64,000 nucleotides of DNA from Salvator merianae (GCA_003586115.2 QVOM02000073.1:32666468-32730467), one strand, 5' to 3'. Shown: positions 1 through 11,153, numbered from the stretch's first letter. Program-made: numbers and translations. The notes: a model not told the origin generated them from the sequence alone.

Positions 1-217
1 AAATCCTTGCATCTTTCATGAAGCTGCATCCTCCAGCAAACACCGGCACAGACCTGTGAAGCAGGGGATGTGGTGAAGCAGTTGTTGGAAGAGGTTTCTT
101 TGCTTGCACCGAACAAAGTACAAAATGGCTGAAAATCAAAGTCTGTCGTAGGGCAAGTAAAAGTGCCTCTCTGTGCCTGCTTGTTACTGAAGTCAATAAA
201 TCATTGCCATCAACAAT

Positions 218-397
218 GGCCCTTTCTGCACTTGGCTTTATTCTGGACTATATCCCAGAATAGAGACCTGCTACACACACGCTAGTGCAGATTATAGCAG
301 GCCCCAAGTGGGGCCTGCCATAGTTCATAGTAGTATGCAGATGGCAGATCCCTATTCCAAAATATAATCTGGAATAAGGCCAAGTGCAGAAAGGGCC
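218..397. mobile_element. Short hairpin MITE, GGCCCTTTCTGCACT family
   Basis: The two ends are inverted copies for about 39 bp. The left end reads GGCCCTTTCTGCACTTGGC and the right end is its near-perfect reverse complement, so a single strand could fold into a long hairpin. The interior carries a second inverted pair around GCAGATTATAGCAGG. The same ends recur at 3680, 7614, 16418, 34790 and 52680, which marks a dispersed non-autonomous DNA element. No transposase is encoded and I could not define a clean target-site duplication. Assignment to hAT is inference. Confidence 0.75.
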
Positions 398-849
398 AAT
401 GATTGATTTCCCAATTTTTTTCTAAACATGTTGGCCAGTAGATTATCTCTGATTTGTGGTCTCTTAGCAAATCAGCAGGCAGAGGAAGAAACTGGAGAAG
501 AACAGAAGGGGCGTAGCTTCCCCTACATCATTAAGCTCCACTTCTCCTCTGCTGAGAAGCACCAAAGACTGCATTACCCATAGTTCCAGTGTCCCTCAGC
601 ACAGGAGCGTGAGAAAGCACAGATTTCTGGGATCAAAGTCACAAATATACCTATTATTCAGGATGAAAAATAGATTTTAGCTTCGTCACAGTCACAAAAA
701 GCTCTATCGTTATGGACTTGAAAGAGTTTTTAATGTCAGAGTTAATGTTTAGACTAGGGCTGGCTCCAGATACTGGTAAGATATCATGCTTACAGATGAT
801 ATTCTGGAGAAAAAACACTCCAGAATTATCACCTGTTAATGACATGCAC

Positions 850-1135
850 ATTTGGATATTTCGCTGCCACAAAATAGCCAGAAGTGCACAATCATGACCA
901 CTGTGCATGTGCAGCAGTCTTTTTGGCCCCCACACATGCACGGTGGCCACAGCAAAAAGTGTGGTTCTATCCAGAATGTAAGTAATAGCACTATTTCGAG
1001 AAAACCCCACCACGATAGTCAGGTTTTCCTGAAATAGGTCATCACATGTTTTGGGGGATATAGCGTAGTTATGGTGGGGTTGCCACGGTTATGTGTTGCA
1101 ATTCCACAATAGCAGCACCATAATGGCACTATATT
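850..1135 (-). mobile_element. Non-autonomous DNA element, family B
   Basis: This block is an inverted copy of sequence seen at 4495-4800 and again at 48915-49402. Shared landmarks are CACTGTGCATGTGCAG, a block reading as AAAACC-CAGGTTTTCC inverted repeats, and the tract around TAGTTATGGTGGGGTTGCC. There is no coding capacity. The outer boundaries are uncertain because the ends are diverged. Confidence 0.55.
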
Positions 1136-1882
1136 CCCCCCCATCTGGACAGAGCCTAGAAGTAAAGTTTGTAACTCTCCCAGCTTTTATTATATTGCAG
1201 CTCACATCATTCCTGACTTTCCTAACCAGGACTAATGGAAACCAGAGTTCACCTACTTCCATAGTATTGCAAAGCAACATCAACATGACCATGTTTGGCC
1301 ATCTTCTGGGAATCTGAGAGGCTGGGTTGACAAATCCCTCCCAGAACCATGACCAGGATGACTTAATCTTAAGCCTATTTGAAGTTCTCTGAGGTTGCCC
1401 TCGTCATGGGACCCAACTCCTGACTTCTAGAAGTTGACTCAATGCCCAGAAATGCAGCTGGAATCATTGTCCCAGATTGAAAATGTAGACATCCATCTGC
1501 ACTTCTGGTACATGGCTATAATATGGACTACTGCAGCATTCTCACAAGCTCTGAGGAGTCACCTTGGAGTCTCAGGTTTTGGATTACCCACTGATGCCTC
1601 CAGGGTGGCAGCTCATTACTGTGGCCACAAACTGACCCTTGTTAAGGTCATACAGATGAAGTCTCTTCCCTACCAGGGAAAGAGGGGTGTGGCTCCAATT
1701 GGAAGCCTCCTTAACTGCATTTTAATTTGCAGTTTTAGTGTACTACAGGCTCAATAATAAAACAATTCTGAAGTACAGCAAAAGTCCAATTAACCAAAAT
1801 CCATAAGAAACTGGACCTGCCAGGCATCTGGAAATTCCATACAATTGATATTTACTCTGGTTAAGCAGGTTCCAGACTTTAC

Positions 1883-1910
1883 TGTTTGTTTGTTTGTTTG
1901 TTTGTTTGTT
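1883..1910 (+). repeat. (TTTG)n microsatellite
   Basis: About seven uninterrupted copies of a TTTG tetranucleotide. A shorter run of the same motif occurs at about 9163-9181. Confidence 0.95.
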
Positions 1911-2094
1911 TTTTCAAGTCAAGCTACTAAAAGACAGAATTCAATCCAGTTTGATGTAATGAATAACATAAACATCTTAGTCACATTTGCTTTTTCTTTG
2001 TTAGAGGGCAAAGTAAGAAAAACGTATAAGACTGGCTTCAGCCTGTAATAGCTTCAATACAATCCATAAGCAGGTTTACTGAGAAAAAAGGTTT

Positions 2095-2610
2095 ATTGTA
2101 GCCATGGGCTCTGAGCTGTCTGACAGTGGGGACTCGGATGATGAGGGCCCTCCACTCCCTGATAGCTGTCTGGTAATGGCAGGGAATGGGGGGTCGGATG
2201 CCAGGGAAGGTTTGCTACTCTGAGTGCCCAGATTGAGGAGAAGGAAGCAGCCAGCATAACCCCCCCCTAGAGTGAAGGATGGAATGCCAAGCTCAGTTCA
2301 CCCAGGCAAGGCACAGCTCCTGATTGGCTGAGAAAAGGCAGGGTGCTGGCAGGATCTCAGCCTCTGCTGATAAGCCTTGGCCAGCTGGAGCTGCAGACCC
2401 ACTCCCTTTGCAAGGTAAAGACAGTCCAGCAGCAGAACCAGTTCACCATTAACAAGGTTGGTGCAAAACCCAACCAGGTCTGGCTCCAGTCTTCCTCTGA
2501 TACTTTTGGCTTCTGACCTCGCTTTGCCTGATAGTGACTACAAACTGTCACACTTTTGGACTCCACTCCTGGCTCCCCCCTTGTAAGTTAATCACTTCTG
2601 TCATCACACT
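2095..2610. other. Unclassified GC-richer block
   Basis: This segment stands out from the AT-rich intron by its base composition. One plus-strand frame begins with an acidic Ser/Asp/Glu-rich run near 2110-2150, and the 3' part (2480-2600) is a pyrimidine-rich string of CTGACTCC-like words. This is reminiscent of a decayed retroelement leader, but I cannot name a family and see no long open frame. It ends shortly before another hairpin-family end at about 2630. Confidence 0.25.
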
Positions 2611-2629
2611 AGGCAACATATCGTAACTT

Positions 2630-2690
2630 AGGGCTTTTCTGCACTTGGACTTATTCCAGATTATATCTCAGAATAGAGACCTGATGGCAA
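2630..2690 (+). mobile_element. Solo end of the hairpin MITE family
   Basis: The segment matches the left end of the 218-397 element, including GGGCTTTTCTGCACTTGG and the ATTCCAGATTATAT block. No matching right end follows within a few hundred bases. It is probably a truncated copy. Confidence 0.55.
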
Positions 2691-3485
2691 GTGAACTAGA
2701 AGGACAGGGCACAGGGATGGAGCAGAGTGTGGACAGACAGTCTGCCTTTGGCCAATCCTGCTTTGGTCTGCAGCAGACCAAAATGTCTGCTCTGACTAAA
2801 TGCAATTCCAAACATAATTGCAGGCACAGTGGTTGCACATCAGTCTCTGCACTTCTCCAGCCATCGCTTACCTGTTGTAAGGTGAGGATTGCATCCCTAA
2901 AACAAAAAGGCAAAATCATGCTGATGGAAATTTTTATGTACATCAGAGATTGATCTAATATCCAATATTTTAAAGCATAGAATTCAATTTCAGTAATTGC
3001 AAAGGTGGAAAGAAGTACACTTTAAGATGAATACTGCACTCAAATTTTAGCTTTGGGTGATTGCAAGCTCTTCACATTTTTCATGCAGGGCAGTAAAATC
3101 ATCCAAAGGAGTAATGCAACGAAGTGAGATGATTTTGGAAACTTTCCCCAAATACAACTCTTAAAAAAAAACACCACCACCTTTTTGCATCGCAAGATTT
3201 ACAACTGCAAGCATAAGTGAGATTTTAAAGATAGGTTTCATCTTTTAACTGGCCAAAGCAGTAATTTCCAGAGCTTGAAGTCTGTCTAAAACTAAGTTGC
3301 AGCAGTTGCCATCCAATCCAACATTGTTTACTATGATTTAAAAAGGTCAATAGTCAGTTATTAAAGTCTTAGACTTTATGCTTTTTTCCCCACTACCTTG
3401 AGGAAAACACAAGTGCAAGTTCATAATTAGAGACATGGAGGAAGAGTGAACAAATATAAAGCTAACTCATGTCTAGCAGTTTTTA

Positions 3486-3660
3486 GCAGGTGATAGTCGC
3501 TGACTGGCTTTGCCTGATGCCAAAAAGCTGAGCAGAATTGGACTGGTTAGTACGTGAGAAACCACCTATGGTGTATGAAAGCCATCCCAAAAGAAGGCAA
3601 TGGCAAATCACTTCCATAATACTACTAAGAAAACTGCACGGACATAACCATCTGCTCGCT
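3486..3660 (+). mobile_element. 5S rRNA-derived SINE with Bov-B-like tail
   Basis: Positions about 3514-3572 track the internal promoter half of vertebrate 5S rRNA: a decayed GATCTCGGAAGCTAAGCAGG-like block reading GCTGAGCAG, then CTGGTTAGTAC, then GAAACCACCTATGG in place of GGGAGACCGCCTGGG. It is followed by AGGCAATGGCAAATCACTT and AAGAAAACTGCA, which resemble the 3' body of Bov-B LINEs and the SINEs they mobilise. It is not a functional 5S gene, because the 5' half is unrecognisable and the box C region is mutated. 5S-headed SINEs are reported in squamates. The match was made by eye. Confidence 0.65.
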
Positions 3661-3679
3661 AGAAACTGACCTAAACTCA

Positions 3680-3760
3680 GGCTCTTTCTGCGCTGGGTCT
3701 TATTCTGGATTATATCCTGGAATAGGGACCTGCCATTCGCATGCTAGTGCAGAAAGGGCC
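3680..3760. mobile_element. Internally deleted hairpin MITE
   Basis: This is a short copy of the GGCCCTTTCTGCACT family. It starts GCTCTTTCTGCGCTGGG and ends CTAGTGCAGAAAGGGCC only 81 bp later, so most of the interior seen in the 180-bp copies is missing. TCAG occurs immediately outside both ends, a possible remnant of the target duplication. Confidence 0.65.
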
Positions 3761-4494
3761 TCAGAGGCTTCTTTACCTTTACATGCTGTCTGGTAGATAG
3801 GAAGGAAGAAACATTTCCCTCTGTTCCAGCCAATGGAACTCCAAATTGAACATTAGTAGGTAAAGCCATCCATTATTGTCAACCACTATTCAGAAAATGC
3901 ATGTGCAGCTGTTACAGGCATCCCTCCCCTGCTGGTTGGGATTCATCAGTATAAGCCTTAAGGGTCCAGGAACATCCAGACAGTAGCGGAAGGTTTCTGT
4001 GGAAATGCCAGCAGAAGACCTCTTTCGTGTTGATGCATGATGATGTCATATTGTGATGTGACAATATCCAGCTTCACCTTTGAACCTCGAGGGGGGATGG
4101 GGGTCCAGAATGCTAAGGAAGAGCAGGTAAGAAGGTGGTAAAAACACATGAATATATATAATCACTGTCCTCCATGGTAGGGTATAAAAAACTGCTATTT
4201 GGAGTAATTTGAAGCAGTGTTTTGCACACCCTACACACGAATTCTCTTGTTCAATCACATCACATTATCTCTTGTGGTGGTGGAAGCCTATAGATAAATA
4301 GCCAAATTTTCTCCTACCCCAAAGGCAGATGTAAGACCAAGGTGTGCATATAAAATTACATTATTTAATAAAATTTAGGAGAACCAGCATGAGAGGGAAA
4401 CAGGCATCTGATAGATGGAAGGAACATACTTTCTTCTTGTACATAGAACTTTCTAGCCTAATCCTACGTTCATTTCTCAGCAAGAAGTAGGTCC

Positions 4495-4800
4495 CATCCA
4501 CATGGGGGATATAAAGTGCAATTATGTCTACGCTATGGTAGGATCGCCACACGTACCTGTAGCACCCCACCATAGCCCCACTAGATTTCCACTAAATCAT
4601 GCAATAGCTTATTTTGGGAAAACCCAATTCTGGTCACAGGTTTTCCCAAAACAGCACTATTACTTACCATGTGGATGGAACCACCATCTTCGCCATGGCC
4701 ACTGTGCATGTGCAGGGGCCAAAAAAGACAGCCGTGCATGCAAAGTAGTGGTGGTAATTGCTCATTTCTGAGTATTCTGCACTGTTGAAATACCTGGATG
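4495..4800 (+). mobile_element. Non-autonomous DNA element, family B
   Basis: This is the second copy of the family seen at 850-1135 (opposite strand) and 48915-49402. It carries CACTGTGCATGTGCAGG, the internal inverted pair GGGAAAACCC / GGTTTTCCC at about 4617-4652, and GAAATACCTGGATGT near the 3' side. It has no coding potential. Confidence 0.55.
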
Positions 4801-6480
4801 TGCGCATCATTATATTGTGTACAGACAGCACCAGACCTGCACTATCTGTTCAACAGGCAATTATTACAGAGGGGCTTTTCTCTGGAATACCACAGGTTAG
4901 CACGCTATTCAGCCAGTGTCTGAAGCAGGCCTTACTGTTTTCAACCATAAGCAGCAAGCTAAATTGTAGGTTTAAAAGCAGAGGTGGCTCATGCAACACT
5001 TCTCACTAGAGGTCAAAATGGAGATCAAGAAAATCAAAGAAAGGTTTCCAGTCCCAGCCTCATGCTGCCCCCATTTTCCTCTTGGTTCTAATCCACAAAC
5101 CACCCCTGTTTAAAAGGTCTGAATCCCATCATATGTATCATTTAACTAAGTTCAGGCCAGTCTAAATCTAAAATACTTTGAATTCCTGCAGCTGGAAAGG
5201 AAGGGGGGGAAAGCAGCATAGTAATACTTTGGAGTTTAAATGCAATTCCAAGAAACGAACACTTACAACAAAATAAACGATAAAAAGCTGGCTCACAATA
5301 AATTCTTACAACAAAAGTTTTTCCCATTTGTTAGTGGATTCCATGCTCTTTTGGCTTATGTGGAATTATTCACATGGTATCCATGAGGTTTTGCTTTCTT
5401 TATATCTCACCAAGACTTAATAGCTTTTCCTATTTTCATACTAATGATTGCATAGTTTAAAAGTTGGTGAATGATGCAAGATACTTGCAACCTAGTGGAT
5501 ACAAAGCAAGTTTATTAAAAAAAAAAAACCCTATGTGTAGTTCAGCTCCCTCCTGACAAGTATGCATGCACCGTCCTCTGGTAATCATAAAGAATGCAAT
5601 CTTCAACACATCTTATGTACATTTATGTAGGAGTAAACTCCACTGACAGCCGTAAGGTTTTGAGTAGACCTTTTCAGCATTTCACTGTAAGCTACTTAAA
5701 TCCCACTGAAGTGGTAATTTAGGCAGCCTACGTGCAGGGTTGTAAGCCGAGGTCCCCTGGCATTTTTAGAAATGTGGGACAAATTTCCTTAAAGTTGCAA
5801 ACTAATGAAGATTCATCAACACATAGCTGAAGCATATGCATGCATAAATGCTAGCATACTTTATTAATGCCAAATGTCTTTAAATGCATCAAGTGTCCAA
5901 AAGTCTCTAGAGTCTTAAAATTGTTCATAATTGCTGTAGGATGCTAACACGCAAGGCTGCCCATAGAGGAACATGGGTGGCGCTGCTAAACCAGGCCCAG
6001 AGCCAAATGGGGGCCCTTTGACTAGAAAAAAAAGATGAGTCTCAAGCTTTTCTAGGAAAAACAGTTGTGAATCAAAATGTGCTGGTGTTTTCTAGACAGG
6101 TAAGGAACAAAAATAACAACCTTCATTTGCTGACATTCTTATCTGCCAGACAGCTTAGTATTACCTATGTTTAGCTCTGATTTATTTTTGAAGCACCTTT
6201 CACACCTTTTAAGATGTAACTTTTATTTGGATAATAGAGCCAGATTAATTATCCAGTTCTAAATCAAATCCCAGGACTATCAGATGCCTACCACATTGTG
6301 CTCCAAACATCTGATAAAGAGCTAATATTACCTACAAGGTTGCTAAATTCTGCTGTGTGGCAACTGCAATCTGGCATGAAGTGACAGCCTTCTGTATTAA
6401 ACTTCATTAGAGACCAAAATTTAGCCTATTATAAAAAAATATTTTTAAGAAGTTTTTATTGTATCATTATTGAAATTATT
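4800..6480. other. Intronic sequence without recognised features
   Basis: The stretch is AT-rich with short A-tracts (for example 5515-5528). I see no convincing coding exon, repeat family or RNA gene in it. Very old repeats would not be visible to me. Confidence 0.5.
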
Positions 6481-6604
6481 TTGCTATTTGATCTAGCCTT
6501 TGGCCAACATTCTAATTCCTTTCACACTTGCAAAAGGGGATGCAATTTTGCACACGTTGCAAAAGTTTGCACAAATGTTATGATACAAAGTTCAAACTAT
6601 GTGA

Positions 6605-7236
6605 GATGTATTGAGGCCAGGAAATCCCGCCAGCATCCTTGTCAGTATTCAAAGCATCTTAACAAGCTGTTGGCCAAATGGAACCTTCCTTACAAAATCA
6701 GACTGCAATGCCTTGGCCTCTTCAGCCTTGAAAAGCGCCATTTAAGAGGAGACCTGATTGAAATATATAAAATCATGCACGGTATGGATAAGGTGGATAA
6801 AGAGAAGTTTTTTTCTCTCACACACAACACTAGGACCAGGGGGCACTCTCTGAAGCTGATGGGTAGGAGAGTTAGGACTGACAAGGGGAAGTATTTTTTC
6901 ACGCAGAGAGTCGTCGGTCTGTGGAATTTATTACCAGATGAGGTGGTGACAGCCATCAGCCTGGACAGCTTTAAGAAGGGATTGGATAGATTCAAGGAGG
7001 TCAGGTGTATCAATCGCTACTAGAATGGATGCCTAGTTACTGCCTCCAGGTTGGAAAGACAGGCAGAATGTCTGTAAAACCATTTGCGGGGAATCAAGAG
7101 CAGGTGAAGGTTTTGCCTTTATCTTCTGCTTGAGAATGCCCAGAAGCAATTGGTGGGCCACTGTGTGAAACAGAATGCTGGGCTACATGGGCTGTGGCCT
7201 GATCCAGCAAGGCTCCTCTTATGTTCTTATGTTCTC
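6605..7236 (+). mobile_element. CR1 LINE, 3' end
   Basis: Within a plus-strand frame (6481-7023) the protein contains LGLFSLEKRHLRGDLIEIYK, then an FSLTHNTRTRGHSLKL segment and KYFFTQRVVGLWNLLPDEVV. This is the conserved C-terminal end of CR1 ORF2 (tetrapod LINE reverse-transcriptase polyprotein). It is followed by the CR1 3' UTR, ending in the typical TGATCCAGCAAGGCTC and the short tandem repeat TTATGTTCTTATGTTCTC. The copy is 5'-truncated, as usual for CR1, and keeps an unusually long open frame of about 115 codons over the homologous part, so it may be one of the younger copies here. Confidence 0.9.
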
Positions 7237-7613
7237 ACAAAGAAGAGCAGAGAGCATGCCTATCTGACATCCTCTTGACAAGGTGCTGGGAAAAGACGCA
7301 GGAAGCAGGGAAAACCAGTCTTACTCAGATTCTTTCTCTACCTAGTTTTGGTCAGGCTGGTTGTCACTGAAAAGCTGAATAGCTGGCAAGAGCCCAAGCA
7401 CACAGAGCACTTCTCAGTCTCTCATGGGTTGGGCAACTCACTGATTCAAAGAGCTGCACCTTCTTCCTTCCTCCTTGTTAGGCTATGGCTGCACTGTTGC
7501 AGTGAAGAGCTAAGTACCATCTCAGAATACACAGTACAAGAAAGCACGAAGGCTGGAAGAAGCGTTCACCCAATATGACCCAGGATACCATACTAATTAA
7601 GGTCAGCATTTTT

Positions 7614-7773
7614 GACCCTTTCCACACTGGGCCTTATTCCAGATTATAACCCAGTATAAGGATCTGTTGTCTGCATGCTGCTGCAGGCTACAGCAGGCCC
7701 TGCCAGGGATATGCGGATGGCAGGCTCCTATTCCAGGATATAATCCAGAATAAGGCCCAGTACGGAAAGGGCC
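7614..7773. mobile_element. Hairpin MITE, GGCCCTTTCTGCACT family
   Basis: The left end GACCCTTTCCACACTGGGCC and the right end GGCCCAGTACGGAAAGGGCC are inverted copies. Inside, CTTATTCCAGATTATAACCC on the left mirrors GGATATAATCCAGAATAAGG on the right. About 160 bp, no coding capacity. TTTGA lies next to both ends. Confidence 0.75.
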
Positions 7774-8787
7774 TTTGAATATATTGACAGGTAAAGACTA
7801 TAATTTAGGTTCTGAAGATTTGGCCAGACTTAGTCTTCTGTGTGTGACCATCATGTGGGTACCAATACCATAACTCCAATGTAAAGGTGATGACTTAATT
7901 TTTAACAAGAGCCATCTTTTCAAAGGTGTTGTGAACCTTGCAAAGGGCACCTTTTTAAAATCAACCTTTACTGCCTTTTAATTCTTTTATATCAAAAGAA
8001 TTTTTTTTTTGGCAGCCGTTGTAAGGTTGTTTTCTTTCTCTCATACTTTCTCTTTATAACAGCAGGCTGAAATTATTAACTAAGTAACTTCAAATATAAC
8101 GTGCGATAAAGCATAGGCATCTGCCAACTTCATATTTCTCTTTGATGGTATTTAGAAATCAAGTTTCAGCTTTCAACAATTTTAGTGCCTACCATGTAAA
8201 TAAGACCTATTTAATTCATATTTCAGTTCAATTACTGACTCCAGAGAGTAAAACAGTGGGAAAGTGATCGGCTGTTTGTGCTCCCAGCTAAATAATGAAC
8301 TGAACTTTCAAGCTATAGGAATGAAGCAAACATTACTTAAGGCTGTTCCTATTAGATATCCTATTTCTATTAGACAAAGCATATGTGCTTGGATGTAAGT
8401 ACAGTTAATTTCCAGAACAACATTCTGATAATGAATTCACAAGGTCAACAAAACAAAACCTTTACCAGAACCAATCAGTATTCATCATGAAATCTAGTGG
8501 ATCCTAATTTTTAAAAAAATGCTGTTTAGTGATTAATATTTTACTGATTTAAAGATAATGAACTAACAAGAATTTTTGCATGAAATCATCTATAACATCA
8601 AAGCAGCAAATAAGAATATTGCATTAGCATTACAATGCAGTAGCTTCCAAGGCCTGAAAATGAAAGAAAACCATGACCAGGTATATCAGACAGCTCATCA
8701 GAAAGAGAGCATTTTGTAGTTCCTTCTGACACAGACAGTAACTGTCAGTGTCAAAGTGAATCATCTGATGCACAACATAAAGTGTTC

Positions 8788-9026
8788 GGCTGCAATCACA
8801 CATGGCAAAAAAGTGGCTCAAAAGTGCCTCAGAGACAGTAGCATGTGGCCCTTGTATTCTCACTCCATGTCTAATCCACCTGTGCTAGTCTAGAACATTC
8901 ATGAGAGGGGGAGGGGCAAACTGACCTGTGAAGGATCCCACCTGTGAACTGTTTTTAAATCATGTCCTAGCTTCCTCAGAGGGGCTTTTTCTCTATTTTT
9001 TTAAACTGCATGTGAACACAGCTTTA
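8788..9026. mobile_element. Non-autonomous DNA element, family A
   Basis: The left end GGCTGCAATCACACATG and the right end CATGTGAACACAGCT form imperfect terminal inverted repeats. The interior carries TTCATGAGAGGGGGAGGGGC, which recurs at about 51991 in another family member, and AGTGCCTCAGAGACA, also seen at 22925 and 51925. No open frame of interest is present. Confidence 0.6.
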
Positions 9027-9540
9027 GTCTTTCCTGACAGTTTTAAACAGCTAGACAGAGAGGGTTTTTTTTTTCCTTTTGTAAACAGTAACAGGCAATT
9101 CCGTAAATCAAAGTGCCACAAACTTTCTCCTTGTATGCTAGGAATCTTAAGCTCTCTATGGTTTTTGTTTGTTTGTTTGTTTTAATCCATGGCTATGGAT
9201 TACTTGTAGCAAATATTTTGATAACAGATAACACACCATGTATCAGATGAAGCATCATCAGTCTATGAAAGTTTCTCCCACAAGTAACACTCCTCTTTAC
9301 AATCCCAGAAGACCAGAATACTATTTCTTTCCATTCGGGACTAGTTTCCTAAATGCTGAATGAAAAGTGCTGTCAGAAAGATGAGATAAATTAACTCCTA
9401 AATTGCTGAAGGATGTTTATCAGCAATATATAGAAAAGGCAACGTTCCAGTATCCCATAGTGTGTCTTGCTATTTTGGATTTTTTTGCTAGAAGCTGTTT
9501 AGGCTTTTACTGCCCCCAAATATGCCAATGCATCCAAACT

Positions 9541-9698
9541 TAGGCTACATCCACATGCGATAAAAAGCAGCTCAAAAGTACAGGGTAGTTGCCACATGGT
9601 AGTGTTCCCATCCCATCTCTCTAATGAGCCAGAAAGGCCAGAAAATACCCTTCCAAAGCTGCTTATGACCCACTTTTTGTGGATGTGGATGTGGCCTT
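9541..9698. mobile_element. MITE with AGGCTACATCCACA ends
   Basis: The left end AGGCTACATCCACATGCG and the right end TGTGGATGTGGCCT are inverted copies with a few mismatches. The inner sequences AAAAAGCAGCTC and GCTGCTTATGACCCACTTTTT extend the symmetry. Length is about 158 bp. No clear target duplication is visible. Confidence 0.6.
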
Positions 9699-10373
9699 AG
9701 TTATGCAATCCACAAAGAAAGCCAGCTGTGGAAACAAGGGAGGCCAAGCTGCTCCTAGACACATTCTGTTACCCACGCAGTCAGCAACCCAGACAAGCCC
9801 TATATATGCACACGGTGGCAACCAGGTGGCCTGAAACTGGCGCTGCAATTCCCACCAACTGCAGCCCTGCAAAGTTGCCCTGAGAAGATGCCATGTGGAT
9901 GTACAAATGACAGTAGGCCAGCACCCGGATTGGTAAGATCTTATAAGAAGCAACACGTGGGAAAATGCCAAGCATACTTGTTGCATGGGGTTCACACATA
10001 TTGACAACCCCGTTTTCTTTCCTTAATGTGGGGCGCAAGGGCGAAGCTGCTATGCAACTGAACGCGCGCGCGCGCACCAAAGGCTCTTCCTTCCTGGAGC
10101 GCTTTAGGTTCCTTTCTTGCCCGAAAGCTAGTTGGGGACCCCAGTAAATCCCCATATACTTCACAGTCCTCAGGAACTTCCGCGCCATTAAGCTGCCCGT
10201 GGCCGAGAAGCCTGCTACATTTCGACGGGAACAACCACAACTTAAAGCGCCATCTCCGCTTTTCCTTAGGCATATCCTATTTTAACAGCTGCGCCTATAT
10301 GTCTATACGGAAGCTTTCCTTTCCTTTCCTTCTCCTCTCTCTCCCTCCCCCGCCCTTCCTCCCTCCCCCCGGT

Positions 10374-10379
10374 ACTCAC
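10374..10379 (-). other. SLIT3: SLIT3 exon 1 splice donor (GTGAGT)
   Basis: On the minus strand the coding sequence runs into CT followed by GTGAGTACC. Splicing here leaves a split Leu codon (CT + G/A/T/C from exon 2), so the intron has phase 2. Reading through would give a stop codon (TGA) directly after the Leu, as expected for an intron boundary. GTGAGT is close to the ideal U1 site. Confidence 0.9.
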
Positions 10380-10567
10380 AGTCTCTCTGTATTTCTTGGA
10401 ATGCCTCGGGGCACCGTTTTGAGTCCCAATCCGTGGCAATCCACGTTAGATCCGGAGCAGGTACATTTACTCGGGCATCCTTCGCTTGGGAGCCAAAGCG
10501 CGGCGCTCCACACCCCCAGGAAAAGCAGCCGGAGGCTCCCCGAGTTCTCGCTGCCCGCGACCAGCAT
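10380..10567 (-). CDS. SLIT3: SLIT3 exon 1 (signal peptide and start of first LRR N-cap)
   Basis: SLIT3 is a large secreted glycoprotein that binds Roundabout (ROBO) receptors and guides axons and vascular or muscle precursor cells. This exon encodes 62 full codons. Residues 1-30 form a signal peptide, with a hydrophobic core [15 protein letters not shown] and likely cleavage just before CPSKC. Then come the LRRNT cysteines (CPSKCTC, and Cys of VDCHGLGLK) and [11 protein letters not shown], where the exon ends. The VDCHGLGL and VPRGIPRN residues fit SLIT3 better than SLIT1 or SLIT2, as I remember those families. I chose the ATG at 10567 because it gives a normal-length signal peptide and has A at -3. 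An in-frame ATG at 10807 with no intervening stop would add 80 residues before it. Only the first exon of a gene with dozens of exons is present. Confidence 0.92.
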
Positions 10568-11120
10568 GTTCGTCTTCTCCACGGGCAGAAGTGGCGTGAA
10601 AGTGAGGAATGAAAGCCAAAGAAACACCTCCGCTCCCAGCTGCCGCTGCCGTCGACACGAGAACCACCAAACAAGCTCAGCCGAGCCGCGGGCAGCGCGA
10701 TGCTGCCGAAGGCATCTCGTCCAGCTTCCCGCCGGGCAGACCTTCGCCTTGTGCCTCCACCTCGTCCCGGACAAAAAGCGAGGATCCGGGGAGGGGTCCC
10801 GATGCACCCCCTCCCGCCCTTCCTCGCCGAAGCCACAACCTGATCTGCTCCCCTCCGCCTTGCCGAGTCCAGGTGACTGGCGGGCAGTGGGAAACGGCGA
10901 GCGGGGCTCCGCAAGCGAGGGAGGCGCTCACTCGGCCAGCCCAGCTCCTCCCAGGCAGCCCAACATGACTCGGGGCGGCGGCGGCAGCCACAACAGCACT
11001 CTCCAGCCCCTCAGATCGGAGTCACTGGACGGAGCAGGGTAAAATCCAGGAGCGCCCGCAGCCAGCCGCCTCTCCATGGACTGTGTGGGCAAGGCAAAGC
11101 AGGCGGACTCACTTCGGAGC
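10568..11120 (-). other. SLIT3: SLIT3 5' leader (inferred extent)
   Basis: This is the region between the chosen start codon and the presumed transcription start. It is GC-rich with several upstream ATGs. The transcription start is inferred from promoter elements just beyond 11120, not observed, and an additional upstream non-coding exon cannot be excluded. The coding frame stays open upstream at least to the ATG at 10807. Confidence 0.5.
10928..11077 (-). other. Upstream ORF in the SLIT3 leader (49 codons)
   Basis: An ATG at 11075-11077 (context TCCATGG, +4 G) opens a 49-codon frame beginning MERRLAAGAPGF and ending at a stop before 10927, upstream of the main start. A second ATG occurs in the same frame (MLGCLGG). 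If the transcript starts near 11120, ribosomes would meet this frame before the SLIT3 start. There is no evidence that the peptide is conserved. Its role, if any, would be translational control. Confidence 0.4.
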
Positions 11121-11127
11121 CGTGAGA

Positions 11128-11153
11128 GCCGCCCCCTCCCCTCCCCAAAATAA
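11128..11153 (-). promoter_or_regulatory. G-rich tract with GC box, next to TATA-like sequence
   Basis: Read on the minus strand, TTATTTT is followed by GGGGAGGGGAGGGGGCGGC. The G-runs could form a G-quadruplex and include a GC-box-like GGGGGCGG. The TTATTT is a weak TATA candidate. Its position downstream of the CCAAT and CRE motifs fits a proximal promoter with initiation near 11120. Confidence 0.45.

Larger units (their letters stand above)
1..10379 (-). other. SLIT3: SLIT3 intron 1, 5' part
   Basis: This stretch lies downstream of the exon 1 donor on the minus strand, so it is the beginning of SLIT3 intron 1. I searched the minus-strand frames for the next leucine-rich-repeat exon expected after the NTERL residues of exon 1 and found none, so the intron continues past the left edge. 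Long first introns are usual for SLIT genes. The interval contains repeats listed separately and stretches of unique, AT-rich sequence (about 5000-6480 and 8000-8640) in which I recognise no element. Intron assignment rests entirely on the exon 1 call. Confidence 0.8.

Noticed and set aside
2095..2610. LTR retrotransposon or endogenous retrovirus
   Set aside because: Base composition suggested a retroelement leader, but I found no paired LTRs, primer-binding site, polypurine tract, protease or polymerase frame nearby.
3514..3572. Functional 5S rRNA gene
   Set aside because: Only the central and 3' promoter half is similar, with many substitutions, and it is joined to a SINE-type 3' body.
6481..7023. 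180-codon plus-strand frame as a host gene
   Set aside because: The C-terminal 115 residues are the conserved end of CR1 ORF2 and are followed by the CR1 3' UTR.
10299..11042. 247-codon open frame on the plus strand over the promoter
   Set aside because: It is antisense to SLIT3 exon 1 inside a CpG island. Long frames are expected there because GC-rich DNA lacks stop codons. The translation shows no domain, only Pro/Ser/Arg-rich composition.
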